Shown here one piece after another: positions 1-11,372 of a stretch of DNA of 64,000 bases. Below the pieces are notes generated by a model. It ran no database searches. It saw nothing but the letters and a program-made list of their open reading frames with translations, and was not told where the DNA came from. Each line of letters begins with the position of its first letter. Position 1 is the stretch's first letter. A program made the translations under genes and the position numbers. This stretch comes from an uncultured beta proteobacterium (GTDB taxonomy: Bacteria; Pseudomonadota; Gammaproteobacteria; Burkholderiales; Burkholderiaceae_C). The DNA lies in contig CAJCCO010000060.1 in assembly GCA_903960915.1 (NCBI GenBank), positions 40,102-104,101 of the forward strand, read 5' to 3'.

Positions 1-871
1 CGCCGCTGAGCGCCACCACAATGCTGGCCAAATTGAGCAGCACGCCTGCGCCCATGACGGGCATGGTGCCAAAGCGTTTGATCAGGTGGCCGGTAAAAAA
101 GCCGGGCGCAAACATGCCAATCACATGCCACTCCAGCACCAGCGCAACATCCGAAAACGGCAAGCTGCACTGCTGCATGGCAATGGGGGTGGCGGACATC
201 AAGAGACTCATCACGCCATAACCCAGCGCACCAGACAGGGCCGCCACGATGAAGGCCGGCTGGCGCACGATCTCGCGCAAGGGGCGCCCACCAGCGCCGG
301 CTTTTTTAGCCGGCGGCGGTGCAAATTGAATGAAGAACAAGAGCACCATGGCCAGCACGGCCACGCCGGCCAGGGCCAGATAGGCGCCGGCAAAAGGTAC
401 GCTGGTCAGGCTGCGGGTTTGTTGCGCCAGATTGGGGCCCACGACAGCGCCAATCAGGCCACCGGCCATCACCAGGGAAACGGCTTTTTCACGCCAGGCG
501 GGCTCGGTCAGCTCGGCGGCGGCAAAACGATAAAGGTTGGCGTTGGCGTTGTAATAACCGGCCACCACGGTGGCGGCAACCAGCAGCCAAAAATCTTTTT
601 CCACCACGGCGTAGGCACACAGCAGGGCCGACAGCAGCGCCACCAGCAGGCCGAGTTGAAACGAGACCTTGCGGCCAAAGCGGACCTGGGTTTTGGCCAC
701 CAGCCCGGTGGACAGGGCGCCGCCAACCACGTAGCCCATGACCGGCAACGTGGCCATCCAGCCCAACGGCGCCAGGCTCAGGCCCACCAGGCCGTTGATG
801 GCAATGAAGGTGACGTTGTTGGTGAGAAACAAGCCTTGGCAAAGGGCGAGCAGCCAGAGGTGACGGTTCAT
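1..871 (-). CDS. MFS transporter, C-terminally cut by window edge
   Basis: An open frame runs from an ATG at 871 to the left edge with no stop, giving about 290 residues of a major facilitator protein. It has alternating hydrophobic segments, starting with one at residues 5-25, and a long loop rich in Ala, Pro and Lys near residue 190, as between the two six-helix halves of MFS proteins. The substrate cannot be told from the sequence. It lies 14 bases downstream of rsmE on the same strand and may be co-transcribed with it. The C-terminal helices are outside the window. Confidence 0.8.
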   Translation of the reverse strand, partial: MNRHLWLLALCQGLFLTNNVTFIAINGLVGLSLAPLGWMATLPVMGYVVGGALSTGLVAKTQVRFGRKVSFQLGLLVALLSALLCAYAVVEKDFWLLVAATVVAGYYNANANLYRFAAAELTEPAWREKAVSLVMAGGLIGAVVGPNLAQQTRSLTSVPFAGAYLALAGVAVLAMVLLFFIQFAPPPAKKAGAGGRPLREIVRQPAFIVAALSGALGYGVMSLLMSATPIAMQQCSLPFSDVALVLEWHVIGMFAPGFFTGHLIKRFGTMPVMGAGVLLNLASIVVALSG

Positions 872-885
872 ATGGGGTCCAGGTT

Positions 886-1653
886 TTACGCGGTGGCCAG
901 AGCCGTCAAGGCGGCCAGTGCAGCCAGCGCAGCGGTCTCCGACCTTAGCACGCGCGGCCCCAGGGTGACCGGGACAAACCCGCTGGCCAACGCCAGGTCT
1001 TCCTCGGCCCCACTGAGCCCGCCTTCGGGGCCCGACAAAAAAGTCAGGCGCGCACCCGGCCCGCCAAGAGCCAGGGCCTCGTTCAGACGGCGGGTGCCTG
1101 GGCGCAATGACAGCAACAGCGCCACGTCCACCACGTCTGCAGCGTTAGTCCCACCCGGCGCAACCCGCCCTAGGCGCGCCTTCAGCCAAGCGCTGTAGCC
1201 CATCACCGCATGCACCAGCGGCACGCGGTTGCCGCCGCACTGCTCGCAGGCGGCCACCGCCACGCTTTGCCAGTGCGCCACTTTTTTCTCGGCGCGGTCA
1301 CCCACCAGGCGCAACACGCTGCGCTCGGTCATGAGGGGCTGGATGCTGGCCACACCCAGCTCGGCGGCTTTTTCCACCAGCCAGTCCATGCGGTCGTTGG
1401 CGGGCATGCCCTGGGCGAGGTGGACGGCGCGAGGCGCCTCGCGCTCCACGGCATGGTGGGCCTGCACGCGCACGCGCACGTCGCTGCGGCCCATCTGCTC
1501 AACCTCGGCAACAAACTCGCCGCCTTCGCCGTTGAACAAGGTGATAAGGCCGCCCGGTTGCAGGCGCAGCACTTGCACATGGCGCGCCGCCGTGGGCGGC
1601 AGGTCCAGCACCAGGCCTGGGGCCAGCGGCAAGGGGCAATAAAAGCGCGCCAT
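886..1653 (-). CDS. rsmE: 16S rRNA m3U1498 methyltransferase RsmE
   Basis: This 255-residue SPOUT methyltransferase is predicted to methylate N3 of U1498 in 16S rRNA on the assembled small subunit. The start MARFYCPLPL at 1653 is chosen because the frame upstream runs into the amgK gene and does not resemble the family. Near the C-terminus are the knotted SAM-binding motifs: SGPEGGLSGAEE, then TLGPRVLRSETAALAAL. An N-terminal PUA-like RNA-binding part precedes them. The length is normal for the family (about 240-250). It starts 2 bases after the amgK stop, so the two are probably co-transcribed. Confidence 0.93.
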   Translation of the reverse strand: MARFYCPLPLAPGLVLDLPPTAARHVQVLRLQPGGLITLFNGEGGEFVAEVEQMGRSDVRVRVQAHHAVEREAPRAVHLAQGMPANDRMDWLVEKAAELGVASIQPLMTERSVLRLVGDRAEKKVAHWQSVAVAACEQCGGNRVPLVHAVMGYSAWLKARLGRVAPGGTNAADVVDVALLLSLRPGTRRLNEALALGGPGARLTFLSGPEGGLSGAEEDLALASGFVPVTLGPRVLRSETAALAALAALTALATA

Positions 1654-1655
1654 GC

Positions 1656-2801
1656 TCAGGCGCTGCCCGCACCGCCCCCACCGGTGCGCGGTGTGAGCAT
1701 GGGGTAGGCCAGGCTCAACCCTGGCTCGGTGCCCTCGACTTTGTCGATCAGGCGCAGCAGGGGGCGCAGCTCGCGGTAGCGGCTGCAGGTGGCGCGAATG
1801 TAGGTGATGAAGCGCGGCGTGTCGGCCAGGTACTGCGGCTTGCCGTCGCGCAAGGTCAGGCGGGCAAAAATGCCGGCCACCTTCAAGTGGCGCTGCAAGC
1901 CCATCCATTCGACGCCTTTGTAAAACTCGCCAAAGTCATCGCCCACCGGCAAGCCAGCCTGGCGCGCCTTGTCCCAGTAGCGGATGGTGATGTCCAGGCA
2001 GAAGTCTTCGTCCCAGCTCAAAAAGGCATCGCGCATCAGGCTGGCGATGTCGTAGGTGATGGGGCCGTACACGGCGTCCTGGAAGTCGAGCACGCCCAGG
2101 GCGGTGCCAGGCGTCGGAGCGACCATCAAATTACGCGGCATGAAATCGCGGTGCACGTAAACGCTGGGCCAGGCCAGGTTGTGCTCAATGATGCAGGCAA
2201 AGGCTTCGTCGAGCGTGCGGCGCACCTCGCCCCCCACTTCTCCTTGCACGGCCACGCCCCGGTGGCGGTGCAAATACCAGTCGGGAAACAGTTCGAGCTC
2301 ACGCTTGAGCAGGGCGCTGTCATACGGCGGCAGCACGCCGGGGCGCGAGGCTTTTTGCCAGTCCACCAACGCGTCCACGGCTTGCAGGTACAGCCCCAGG
2401 TTGGCTTGCGGGTCTTCGCGCTGGATGACCTGCATCATGGTGTGCGCGCCCAGGTCGCTCAGCAGCATGAAGCCGTGCGTGGCATCCCAGTCCAGCACTT
2501 CGGGCACGCGCAGCTGGGCATCGGCCATCAGACGGGCCACTTGGACGAAGGGCAAAGAGTTCTCTTTGTCCGGCGGCGCGTCCATGATGATGCGGCTGCA
2601 CACGCCGTCGGGAAGCTGGGCTTCAACACGAAAGTAGCGGCGAAAACTGGCATCGGCCGAGGCGCTGCGCACGGTGTTGGCAAGCACGCCCTGGCTTGAA
2701 GCCAGTCCGGCCAGCCAGGCATGGAAATCGGCTTCGCGCTGGGCATCGGCCCAGATGGGTGCAAGGCCTGGAAGGGGTTCGGGTGTAGGGGTGTGGCTCA
2801 T
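1656..2801 (-). CDS. amgK: N-acetylmuramate/N-acetylglucosamine kinase AmgK-like
   Basis: A 381-residue aminoglycoside-phosphotransferase-fold kinase. The catalytic loop HRDFMPRN is at residues 217-224 and the metal-binding DFQ at 239-241. In the AmgK family the enzyme phosphorylates the anomeric position of cell-wall MurNAc and GlcNAc for peptidoglycan recycling. The family call rests on the fold and on the neighbour: the gene is divergent from lptD, as known amgK genes are, with about 110 bases between the two starts. The usual partner murU is not adjacent but lies about 18 kb away at 21044-21838. The tail is a Gly-rich stretch. A generic APH kinase cannot be fully excluded. Confidence 0.8.
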   Translation of the reverse strand: MSHTPTPEPLPGLAPIWADAQREADFHAWLAGLASSQGVLANTVRSASADASFRRYFRVEAQLPDGVCSRIIMDAPPDKENSLPFVQVARLMADAQLRVPEVLDWDATHGFMLLSDLGAHTMMQVIQREDPQANLGLYLQAVDALVDWQKASRPGVLPPYDSALLKRELELFPDWYLHRHRGVAVQGEVGGEVRRTLDEAFACIIEHNLAWPSVYVHRDFMPRNLMVAPTPGTALGVLDFQDAVYGPITYDIASLMRDAFLSWDEDFCLDITIRYWDKARQAGLPVGDDFGEFYKGVEWMGLQRHLKVAGIFARLTLRDGKPQYLADTPRFITYIRATCSRYRELRPLLRLIDKVEGTEPGLSLAYPMLTPRTGGGGAGSA

Positions 2802-2913
2802 GGATAATCCATTCTACAAAGCCGCACCTGCAGGCCCATTTGCCAAGCCCGTATTCAGTATTCATCGCCTTTTGTCATTTTTCCGTTTTGCCCGCCGACT
2901 CAGCCCTAGCCCC

Positions 2914-5307
2914 ATGCGCCCCCTGCTGCAACCCTTGACCCGCCAGGCGCACCCCCATGCGGTGCGCGCCGTGGCGTGGGCGGTGGCGCTGCTGGTGCTG
3001 CAACCCCTGGCGCTGGGTGCGCAGGAACTGCCAGCCAGCCTGCTTGAAACCCCGCCGCTGCAGCTCAAAAGCAGCCCGCAGCTGCAAGAGCAAATAGCCC
3101 CCTCTGTGCGCAAGGTGCAGCCGACCTTCATCACGGGTGACCTGCTGAGCGGTCGGCCTGACCTGGAAACCCAAGTGCAAGGGCAAGCGGTGCTGCGCCG
3201 CGGCGACCTGGTGATCAAGGCCGACCAACTGGATTACGACCAGGCGCAGGACCTGGGGCAGGCGACGGGCCACGTGCGGGTGAACCGCGCGGGCAATGTG
3301 TATGAAGGCCCCTCGCTGCAGCTCAAGCTCGATACCTTTGAGGGGTTTTTTCAGGAACCGCGCTACTTCTTTTACAAGAACCAGGCCCACGGCAGTGCCG
3401 AGCGTGTGACCTTTGTTGACGAGCAGCGCACGGTGATCACCAAGGCCACCTACACCACCTGCCGGCGCCTGCCCGGGCCGAGCTGGATGCCGGACTGGAT
3501 TTTGCGCGCGGCGACCCTGACCCTGGACAACGACGAGAACGTAGGCACGGCCGAAAATGTGGTGCTGAGCTTCAAGGAACTGCCGCTGCTGCCGTTGCCC
3601 TTTGTGAGTTTTCCACTGAGCGACCAACGCAAGTCGGGCTTCCTGCCGCCCACGCCCAGCGTGGACAACGTGAACGGCACCATGCTGGGCATTCCGTACT
3701 ACTGGAACATTGCCCCGAACCGGGATGCCACGCTGACGCCCACGCTGATGACCAAGCGCGGGCTCAACCTGGCCAGCCAGTTTCGCTACCTGGAGGCCGA
3801 TTATTCAGGGCAGGCACAGTTCAATCTCATGCCCACTGACCGCCTGCGTGACAGCAGCCGCTGGGGCTTGTCCGCCACGCACAATGCGGCGCTGGACAAC
3901 CCGTTTGGCCCGGGCAGTGCGGCACTTTCCTTGAACCTGAACCGGGTCGGTGATGACAATTACTGGCGCGACTTCACCCAGTTCAACACCTCGCTGACGC
4001 AGCGTTTGCTCAGCAACGATGTGAGCCTGAGCTGGAGCCAGGGGAGTTTTGCCAACAGCTTGCGCGCCGTCAAATGGCAAACGCTGCAAGACACGGCCTC
4101 CGTCATCACGCCGCCGTATGACCGCTTGCCGCAATTGGCCACGCGCTATGCGCCCGCCGCGTTGAACGGTTTCAATTATTCGGTGGACGCGGACTTCACC
4201 AACTTCCAGTCCGTCAGCGCGCTGACCGGCCAACCCAATGCCCAGCGGGCTTTTTCTTTATTGCAGATCAGCCGGCCCTGGAGCGCGCCGTTTGGCTACC
4301 TCACGCCCAAGCTGCAGTTGCATGCGGCCAGTTATCAATTTGATGCGGAGCTGAGCAGCACCGGCTCTATGTCGGGCAACCACGTGGTGCCTACCTTCAG
4401 CCTGGACAGCGGACTGGTGTTTGAGCGCGAGTCGAGCTTGGGCGGTATTTCATTTTTACAAACACTGGAGCCGCGCGCCTTCTACGTGAAGACGCCCTAC
4501 CGCAGCCAGAGCAAGCTGCCCAATTACGACACCGCCGCGAGTGACTTCAACTTCACCTCCATCTATTCTGAAAACGCCTTTGTGGGCAATGACCGCATCT
4601 CCGACAACAACCTGCTCACCCTGGGCTTAACCTCGCGCTTCATGAACCAAGGTGGTGCGGAATTGGCGCGCTTCAGCGTGGCACAGCGCCTGCGCCTTGA
4701 GGAGCAACGGGTCACCTTGGCTGACGGCGGCGCGGCCGTGCCCAGCGGGCTCAGTGATGTGCTGCTGGGTGCCACGCTCAATCTGAACCCGCAATGGACG
4801 CTGGACTCCACGGTGCAATACAACCCCGCCACCAGCCAGTCCACACGCGCCACCGCCAGTGCCCGCTACAGCCCGGGCAACTACCGCGTCGTCACCGCCG
4901 CCTACCGCTACCAGCGCGATGCCAGCGAGCAGATCGACATTGGCTGGCAATGGCCGCTGAATGACCTCTGGGGTGACCGCGGTCAAGACCTGGGCGCCGG
5001 GCGCGGCCAGGGCGAGGGACGCTGGTACGGCGTGGGCCGGCTCAATTACAGCCTGCCCGACGCCAAGGTGGTGGATATGGTGCTCGGGATTGAGTACGAT
5101 GCGGGTTGCTGGGTGAGCCGCGTGGTGGTGGAGCGCTTGCAGACCAGCACCTCCACGGCGAACCAGCGCATCATGTTCCAGATGGAGTTTGTGGGCTTCA
5201 CCCGCCTGGGGGTCAACCCCTTGAAAACCTTGAAAGACAATATTCCCAATTACCAGTACCTGAGGGAGCAAAGCAGCTCGCCCAGCCGATTCAGCCATTA
5301 CGATTGA
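2914..5307 (+). CDS. lptD: LPS-assembly outer membrane protein LptD
   Basis: LptD forms the outer-membrane barrel that, with lipoprotein LptE, inserts lipopolysaccharide into the outer leaflet. The predicted 797-residue protein starts at 2914 (MRPLLQPLTRQ), followed by a hydrophobic signal segment ending near LALGAQ. An ATG at 2800 in the same frame would add 38 residues before the signal, which is unlikely. After the signal comes an OstA/LptA-like beta-jellyroll region (about residues 80-220), then a long barrel domain with regular aromatic/Gly beta-strand patterns. Cysteines at the start of the barrel and near the C-terminus fit the family's inter-domain disulfides. It is followed 6 bases later by surA, its periplasmic chaperone. 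Confidence 0.95.
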   Translation: MRPLLQPLTRQAHPHAVRAVAWAVALLVLQPLALGAQELPASLLETPPLQLKSSPQLQEQIAPSVRKVQPTFITGDLLSGRPDLETQVQGQAVLRRGDLVIKADQLDYDQAQDLGQATGHVRVNRAGNVYEGPSLQLKLDTFEGFFQEPRYFFYKNQAHGSAERVTFVDEQRTVITKATYTTCRRLPGPSWMPDWILRAATLTLDNDENVGTAENVVLSFKELPLLPLPFVSFPLSDQRKSGFLPPTPSVDNVNGTMLGIPYYWNIAPNRDATLTPTLMTKRGLNLASQFRYLEADYSGQAQFNLMPTDRLRDSSRWGLSATHNAALDNPFGPGSAALSLNLNRVGDDNYWRDFTQFNTSLTQRLLSNDVSLSWSQGSFANSLRAVKWQTLQDTASVITPPYDRLPQLATRYAPAALNGFNYSVDADFTNFQSVSALTGQPNAQRAFSLLQISRPWSAPFGYLTPKLQLHAASYQFDAELSSTGSMSGNHVVPTFSLDSGLVFERESSLGGISFLQTLEPRAFYVKTPYRSQSKLPNYDTAASDFNFTSIYSENAFVGNDRISDNNLLTLGLTSRFMNQGGAELARFSVAQRLRLEEQRVTLADGGAAVPSGLSDVLLGATLNLNPQWTLDSTVQYNPATSQSTRATASARYSPGNYRVVTAAYRYQRDASEQIDIGWQWPLNDLWGDRGQDLGAGRGQGEGRWYGVGRLNYSLPDAKVVDMVLGIEYDAGCWVSRVVVERLQTSTSTANQRIMFQMEFVGFTRLGVNPLKTLKDNIPNYQYLREQSSSPSRFSHYD

Positions 5308-5313
5308 CCCACC

Positions 5314-6657
5314 ATGACCCAGCGCGTTGTGCCTTTTAGCCTGGCTTGTATTGCCATTCTCGTGTCCGCGTCCATGACAGTACGAGCGCAAAGCTTGCAG
5401 CCCCTTAACAAGCCAGCCACCCCGGCGGTGAGCCAGGCGGACTTTATTGTGGCGGTGGTGAATTCCGAGCCCATCACCAGCAGCGAGGTGCAGGCGCAAG
5501 TCAAACCCATCTTGCAGCAGTTCGCCCAGCAAGGGCGCGCCACGCCGCCGCTGGCCGACCTGCAGCGCCAGGTGCTGGAACGCCTGATCATGGAGCGCGC
5601 GCAACTGCAGCTGGCCGCAAGCTCCGGCATGCGGGTCGACGAGGTAGCGATTGATCAAGCGGAGCAAAACGTAGCCCGACAAAACCAGATTGATGTGCCC
5701 GAGCTGCGTCGCCGAGTGCTGGCCGACGGGCTGGCAATGTCGCAATTTCGCCAACGGCTGCGCAACCAGCTGCTGTTGATGCGTTTGCGCGAGCGCGAGG
5801 TGGAGAGCCGTGTGCGGGTGAGCGACCTGGAGGTGGAGCAGTACCTGCGCGAGCAAAGCGCGGTCGACCCCGCGACCCAGCCGGTGCACCTGGCACAAAT
5901 TCTGGTGGCCGTACCGGAGGCGGCCACGGCGGTGCAAATTGCAGCCCTTGAAAACCGCGCAAAAAGCGCCCTGGCCCGCGCCCGGGCCGGTCAAGATTTC
6001 TCCGCCTTGGTGGCCGAGCTCTCTGACGCGCCCGACCGTGCCAACGGCGGGCAAATGGGCTTGCGTACGCCCGACCGTTACCCCACCATTTTTATTGAGG
6101 CAACGCAAAATTTGGCCAGTGGCGATATCTCCAGCCTAGTGCGCTCCGGCGCCGGCTTTCATATTTTGAAAGTCATCGAGAAAAGAAATTCCGGCCTGCC
6201 CAATATGACCGTGACGCAAAGCCGCGCGCGCCATATTTTGTTGCGGCCAAACGCCAACCTGACGGAAAAAGCGGCAATGGAAAAGCTGGCTGAATACAAG
6301 CGCCGCATCGTGGCCGGTCAGGCCGACTTTGCCGCCTTGGCGCGCGACAACTCCCAAGACAGCTCAGCCGCCCAAGGCGGCGATCTGGGCTGGGCCAGCC
6401 CAGGCATGTTCGTCCCCGAGTTTGAAGAGGTCATGAACCGTTTGGCGCCAGGGCAAATCAGTGAGCCGCTGATTTCACGCTTTGGCGTGCACCTGATTCA
6501 GTTGAACGAACGCCGCCAGGCCACCTTGAGCCAGCGCGAGCAGATGGAAACGGTGCGCGCCCTACTGCGTGAGAAAAAGATCGACGAGGCCTACACCATC
6601 TGGGCGCAAGACCTGCGCGACCGGACCTACGTGGAAATACGTGAGGCGCCACTGTGA
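5314..6657 (+). CDS. surA: Periplasmic chaperone and peptidyl-prolyl isomerase SurA
   Basis: A 447-residue secreted protein: a signal peptide of about 27 residues ending near VRAQS, an N-terminal SurA chaperone domain (residues about 40-180), and two parvulin domains (about 190-290 and 305-405). The second parvulin contains the typical RARHILL and [17 protein letters not shown] stretches. SurA escorts unfolded outer membrane proteins, including LptD, to the BAM complex. The gene sits 6 bases after lptD, and its TGA overlaps the GTG start of rsmA, so the three are very likely one operon. pdxA, often found between surA and rsmA in gammaproteobacteria, is absent here. Confidence 0.95.
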   Translation: MTQRVVPFSLACIAILVSASMTVRAQSLQPLNKPATPAVSQADFIVAVVNSEPITSSEVQAQVKPILQQFAQQGRATPPLADLQRQVLERLIMERAQLQLAASSGMRVDEVAIDQAEQNVARQNQIDVPELRRRVLADGLAMSQFRQRLRNQLLLMRLREREVESRVRVSDLEVEQYLREQSAVDPATQPVHLAQILVAVPEAATAVQIAALENRAKSALARARAGQDFSALVAELSDAPDRANGGQMGLRTPDRYPTIFIEATQNLASGDISSLVRSGAGFHILKVIEKRNSGLPNMTVTQSRARHILLRPNANLTEKAAMEKLAEYKRRIVAGQADFAALARDNSQDSSAAQGGDLGWASPGMFVPEFEEVMNRLAPGQISEPLISRFGVHLIQLNERRQATLSQREQMETVRALLREKKIDEAYTIWAQDLRDRTYVEIREAPL

Positions 6658-7478
6658 GTGGCCACCCAAAACACGGCAAACACATCGCACGTAAACGTTT
6701 TGGCCAACACTTTCTGACCGACGGCGGCGTCATTGAGGCCATCGTTGCCGCCATAGACCCCCAACCCGGCCAAGCCATGGTGGAAATTGGCCCCGGCCTG
6801 GCCGCCATGACACAACCGCTGGTAGAGCGCCTGGGCCACCTGACGGTGATTGAGCTGGACCGTGACCTGGCCGTGCGCCTGCGCGAACACCCGCAACTCA
6901 CGGTGATTGAATCTGACGTGCTGAAAGTGGACTTTGCGCCCATTTTGGTGGGTAAAACAGCCCCCAAACTGCGGGTGGTGGGCAACCTGCCCTACAACAT
7001 CTCCACGCCCATCTTGTTTCACCTGCTCGAGCAGGTCGCCCTGATTGAAGACCAGCACTTCATGCTGCAAAAAGAGGTGATAGACCGCATGGTGGCGCGC
7101 CCGGCCACCTCAGATTACAGCCGCTTGAGCGTGATGCTGCAATGGCGCTACGCCATGGAAAACGTGCTGTTTGTGCCGCCAGAGAGTTTCACCCCGCCAC
7201 CCCGGGTGGACAGCGCGGTGGTGCGCATGGTGCCGCACGCTTCTCCCGCGCAAGTTGACGTCAAACTGTTGAGCGAAATCGTGCAGGTGGCGTTCAGCCA
7301 ACGGCGAAAAATCATGCGCCATACTCTGGGTCGCTGGCTGCAGGAGCACGGCTTTACGGGCACGTTTGACGAGCAGCGCCGGGCCGAAGAAGTGCCAGTG
7401 GCTGAATACCTGGCCCTGGCCACACAGCTCCAAGCCAGCCGCCCGGTGGCACATGATTTATTGCCCCCCAGTACCTGA
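6654..7478 (+). CDS. rsmA: 16S rRNA dimethyladenosine transferase RsmA (KsgA)
   Basis: The 274-residue protein dimethylates two adjacent adenosines near the 3' end of 16S rRNA. SAM-binding motif I reads [13 protein letters not shown] and the catalytic motif IV reads GNLPYNIST, both characteristic of the KsgA/Dim1 family. The start is a GTG at 6654 that overlaps the surA stop (GTGA), which implies translational coupling. The N-terminus contains KRFGQHFL, the conserved family opening. The gene ends just before a strong bidirectional terminator at 7492. Confidence 0.96.
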   Translation: MSGHPKHGKHIARKRFGQHFLTDGGVIEAIVAAIDPQPGQAMVEIGPGLAAMTQPLVERLGHLTVIELDRDLAVRLREHPQLTVIESDVLKVDFAPILVGKTAPKLRVVGNLPYNISTPILFHLLEQVALIEDQHFMLQKEVIDRMVARPATSDYSRLSVMLQWRYAMENVLFVPPESFTPPPRVDSAVVRMVPHASPAQVDVKLLSEIVQVAFSQRRKIMRHTLGRWLQEHGFTGTFDEQRRAEEVPVAEYLALATQLQASRPVAHDLLPPST

Positions 7479-7491
7479 ACCACGACCCCCC

Positions 7492-7528
7492 AACAAAAAG
7501 GCTCGCCAACTGGCGAGCCTTTTTTGTT
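7492..7528. terminator. Bidirectional Rho-independent terminator
   Basis: A near-perfect palindrome: GGCTCGCC and GGCGAGCC arms around a 4-base loop, with an A-run on the left and a T-run on the right, extended by CAAC/GTTG at the ends. It lies between rsmA (plus strand) and the convergent barstar-side genes (minus strand) and can serve both. Confidence 0.92.
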
Positions 7529-7540
7529 GAGCCGGAAAGA

Positions 7541-7762
7541 TCAAGCCGCGGCCAACCAATACCCCGCGTTGAATGGACTGCTCATGCGCAGCGCCAGGGG
7601 CGATACATCCAACAATTTATCGGTTGGCATTTTTTCGCCGGCTTCAGCGGCGATTTCAATGCCAGACACGGCAGTGCTGTCCGTGTCTGTTGCTTTTGCC
7701 TCGTTCGCCCGTTCTGCTTGGCTGGTGTGTGCAGAACGGGCTACAGAAAAGAATAGAAGCAC
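7541..7762 (-). CDS. Small hypothetical protein downstream of barstar
   Basis: A 73-residue frame that starts 22 bases inside the end of the barstar gene and stops 13 bases before the bidirectional terminator. It has no recognisable domain; the sequence is Ala/Ser-rich without a signal peptide or membrane segment. A shorter form could start at the internal MPTDKLLDVSP. Its position between the inhibitor and the terminator is the only support, so it may be a chance frame in the 3' untranslated region. Confidence 0.3.
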   Translation of the reverse strand: MLLFFSVARSAHTSQAERANEAKATDTDSTAVSGIEIAAEAGEKMPTDKLLDVSPLALRMSSPFNAGYWLAAA

Positions 7763-8190
7763 CGGAAGGGAATTTTTCGGTCCCCCCAGTAATCAGCAGC
7801 ATCCCTGAAGATATCCAGCAGCTGCTCACGCGCTTCCTTGTCGAACTTGACGTTGGCCGGAATGTGTTCCAGCACAGCAATAAAGCCCGGCTGCGGGCCA
7901 GACTTGTAGACCGGGTCGGTCATGCTGTCGTACAAGGCATCAAAATTTTTACCCACTTGGGCAGGCAGCATGAATTGCTGGCCAATCAGATCGAGCACAT
8001 CTTGCTTGGTCTGGGCATTGGCCAGGTTGGCATACAGAAAGTGCTGACCCAGGGTCTGCGCCGCATCCTGCAACTCCTGCACGCGAAAAGCCCGGATGGA
8101 CTGGACGATGTTGGTTCTGATACCACGAAGTGGTACCTCGGTTTCAGCACGCTGTGGTGCTGGCGCTTCTACTTGAAGTGACATATTCAT
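7741..8190 (-). CDS. Barstar-family ribonuclease inhibitor
   Basis: A 149-residue cytoplasmic protein whose C-terminal 90 residues look like barstar: a predicted helix with QDVLDLIGQQFMLP, the NFDALYDSM segment that in barstar plugs the nuclease active site, and a terminal RDAADYWGDRKIPFRCF. Barstar itself is about 90 residues, so this has an N-terminal extension of about 55 residues. ATG codons at 8190 and 8184 are both possible starts. It lies 42 bases downstream of a secreted barnase-like RNase on the same strand, so it presumably protects the producer from its own nuclease. Confidence 0.85.
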   Translation of the reverse strand: MNMSLQVEAPAPQRAETEVPLRGIRTNIVQSIRAFRVQELQDAAQTLGQHFLYANLANAQTKQDVLDLIGQQFMLPAQVGKNFDALYDSMTDPVYKSGPQPGFIAVLEHIPANVKFDKEAREQLLDIFRDAADYWGDRKIPFRCFYSFL

Positions 8191-8210
8191 TCCCGCTTCA
8201 CATTCCAAAA

Positions 8211-8234
8211 AACAAATTAACAAATTAACAAATT
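8211..8234. repeat. Three tandem copies of AACAAATT
   Basis: Three perfect 8-base units in the short gap between the ribonuclease and inhibitor genes; the last unit overlaps the ribonuclease stop codon. The repeat lies upstream of the barstar start and could vary by slippage, but its effect on expression is unknown. Confidence 0.85.
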
Positions 8235-8652
8235 ACGGCACGATCTTGCGGAAGCTTGCATAGTGATCGGCCGTGTAATAACAACTCTCTGGTGTCCTGG
8301 CAGGCCCACCGCACACGATGCGATGGGTTCCGCGTTTGCGGCTGCCGGGCAGCATGACGGTGTATTCGCGGTAGTACCCCCGCGTATGCAAGGGCAGTAA
8401 ACGCTCCCGGTTGCCAAAAACGACGCCATCTTTTTCATGGGCAAAAGGGCCGCCTTGCAGAATCAAGGCATAGGTTTTTGCACCAGATCCGGGCAGGTCA
8501 GCGACCAAAATCGTCGTTTTTGCTGCGGTTAGCGTGGGCTGTAAAGCCTGCGCTGAACAGATGCCGAACAGGGCACCCAGCAAAAATCCGACGAATACCA
8601 ACTTAAGGCTTGGCCACCGAGACGCTGACAACATAGACAACACCGACAACAC
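8233..8652 (-). CDS. Secreted barnase/N1-type ribonuclease
   Basis: A 139-residue protein with an N-terminal signal segment (hydrophobic LVFVGFLLGALFGICSAQA) and a C-terminal microbial RNase domain. The family's conserved order is visible: FGNRERLLP (with a Glu base), YYREYTV, a Gly-Ser-Arg turn, then RIVCGG and a terminal CYYTADHYASFRKI holding the catalytic His. The two cysteines near the end may form a disulfide after export. It is the first gene of a two-gene unit with barstar. The role could be RNA scavenging or toxicity to neighbours; the sequence does not decide. Confidence 0.86.
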   Translation of the reverse strand: MLSVLSMLSASRWPSLKLVFVGFLLGALFGICSAQALQPTLTAAKTTILVADLPGSGAKTYALILQGGPFAHEKDGVVFGNRERLLPLHTRGYYREYTVMLPGSRKRGTHRIVCGGPARTPESCYYTADHYASFRKIVP

Positions 8653-8662
8653 TGTTCACCAT

Positions 8663-8719
8663 ATCTCGGGTTACTCCGGGTTACCCTGAGAAACCTCAGG
8701 CAACCCCGGGTAAACCCGG
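8663..8719. promoter_or_regulatory. Hairpin cluster upstream of the ribonuclease gene
   Basis: Two adjacent stems stand between the end of maeB and the ribonuclease start: CCTGAG/CTCAGG (8685-8700) with a 4-base loop, extended by imperfect GGGTT/AACCC pairing, and CCGGGT/ACCCGG next to it at about 8705-8718. The stretch also repeats GGGTTA-like units. No U-run follows on the minus strand, so it is not a standard terminator for maeB. It may be leader structure or an operator. Confidence 0.5.
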
Positions 8720-8839
8720 AAATTTCTAAGGCCGTAGTGTCGCTTACTCTGGTGTAAATTGCAAGCGTCTGCCTAATAAACAGGCAGCCGCAGGGGTTTG
8801 ACAGGCTAGTTAAGTTAGCACTGGCTTAGCTATTTGTCC

Positions 8840-11146
<2,307 letters not shown>

Positions 11147-11372
11147 GAAATTCTCCTGGTGTGATCAGCCTGACCGGATCAGCCTGGCAGTCAGCGTATG
11201 GAGGGCGAATTGTAGGCCCCGCCCCGTCCAAAACACCGCCGTGACCAGGTCGTCGTCGGGTGGGGTACTTTTTACTTTTTTCGACCCAATCGCCGCACTG
11301 TGCGCCTAAAGGGGGCCCGCCTGTCGCACAATGTTTGGCTATTGCACCACTTTTACCCCTCAGGAACCCGAC

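Noticed and set aside
86..1198. A 370-residue plus-strand frame across the MFS and rsmE genes
   Set aside because: The opposite strand carries two recognisable proteins in this range; the plus-strand product is low-complexity and has no motif.
2674..2913. N-terminal extension of lptD
   Set aside because: The open frame overlaps the divergent amgK start, and the signal peptide begins cleanly at 2914.
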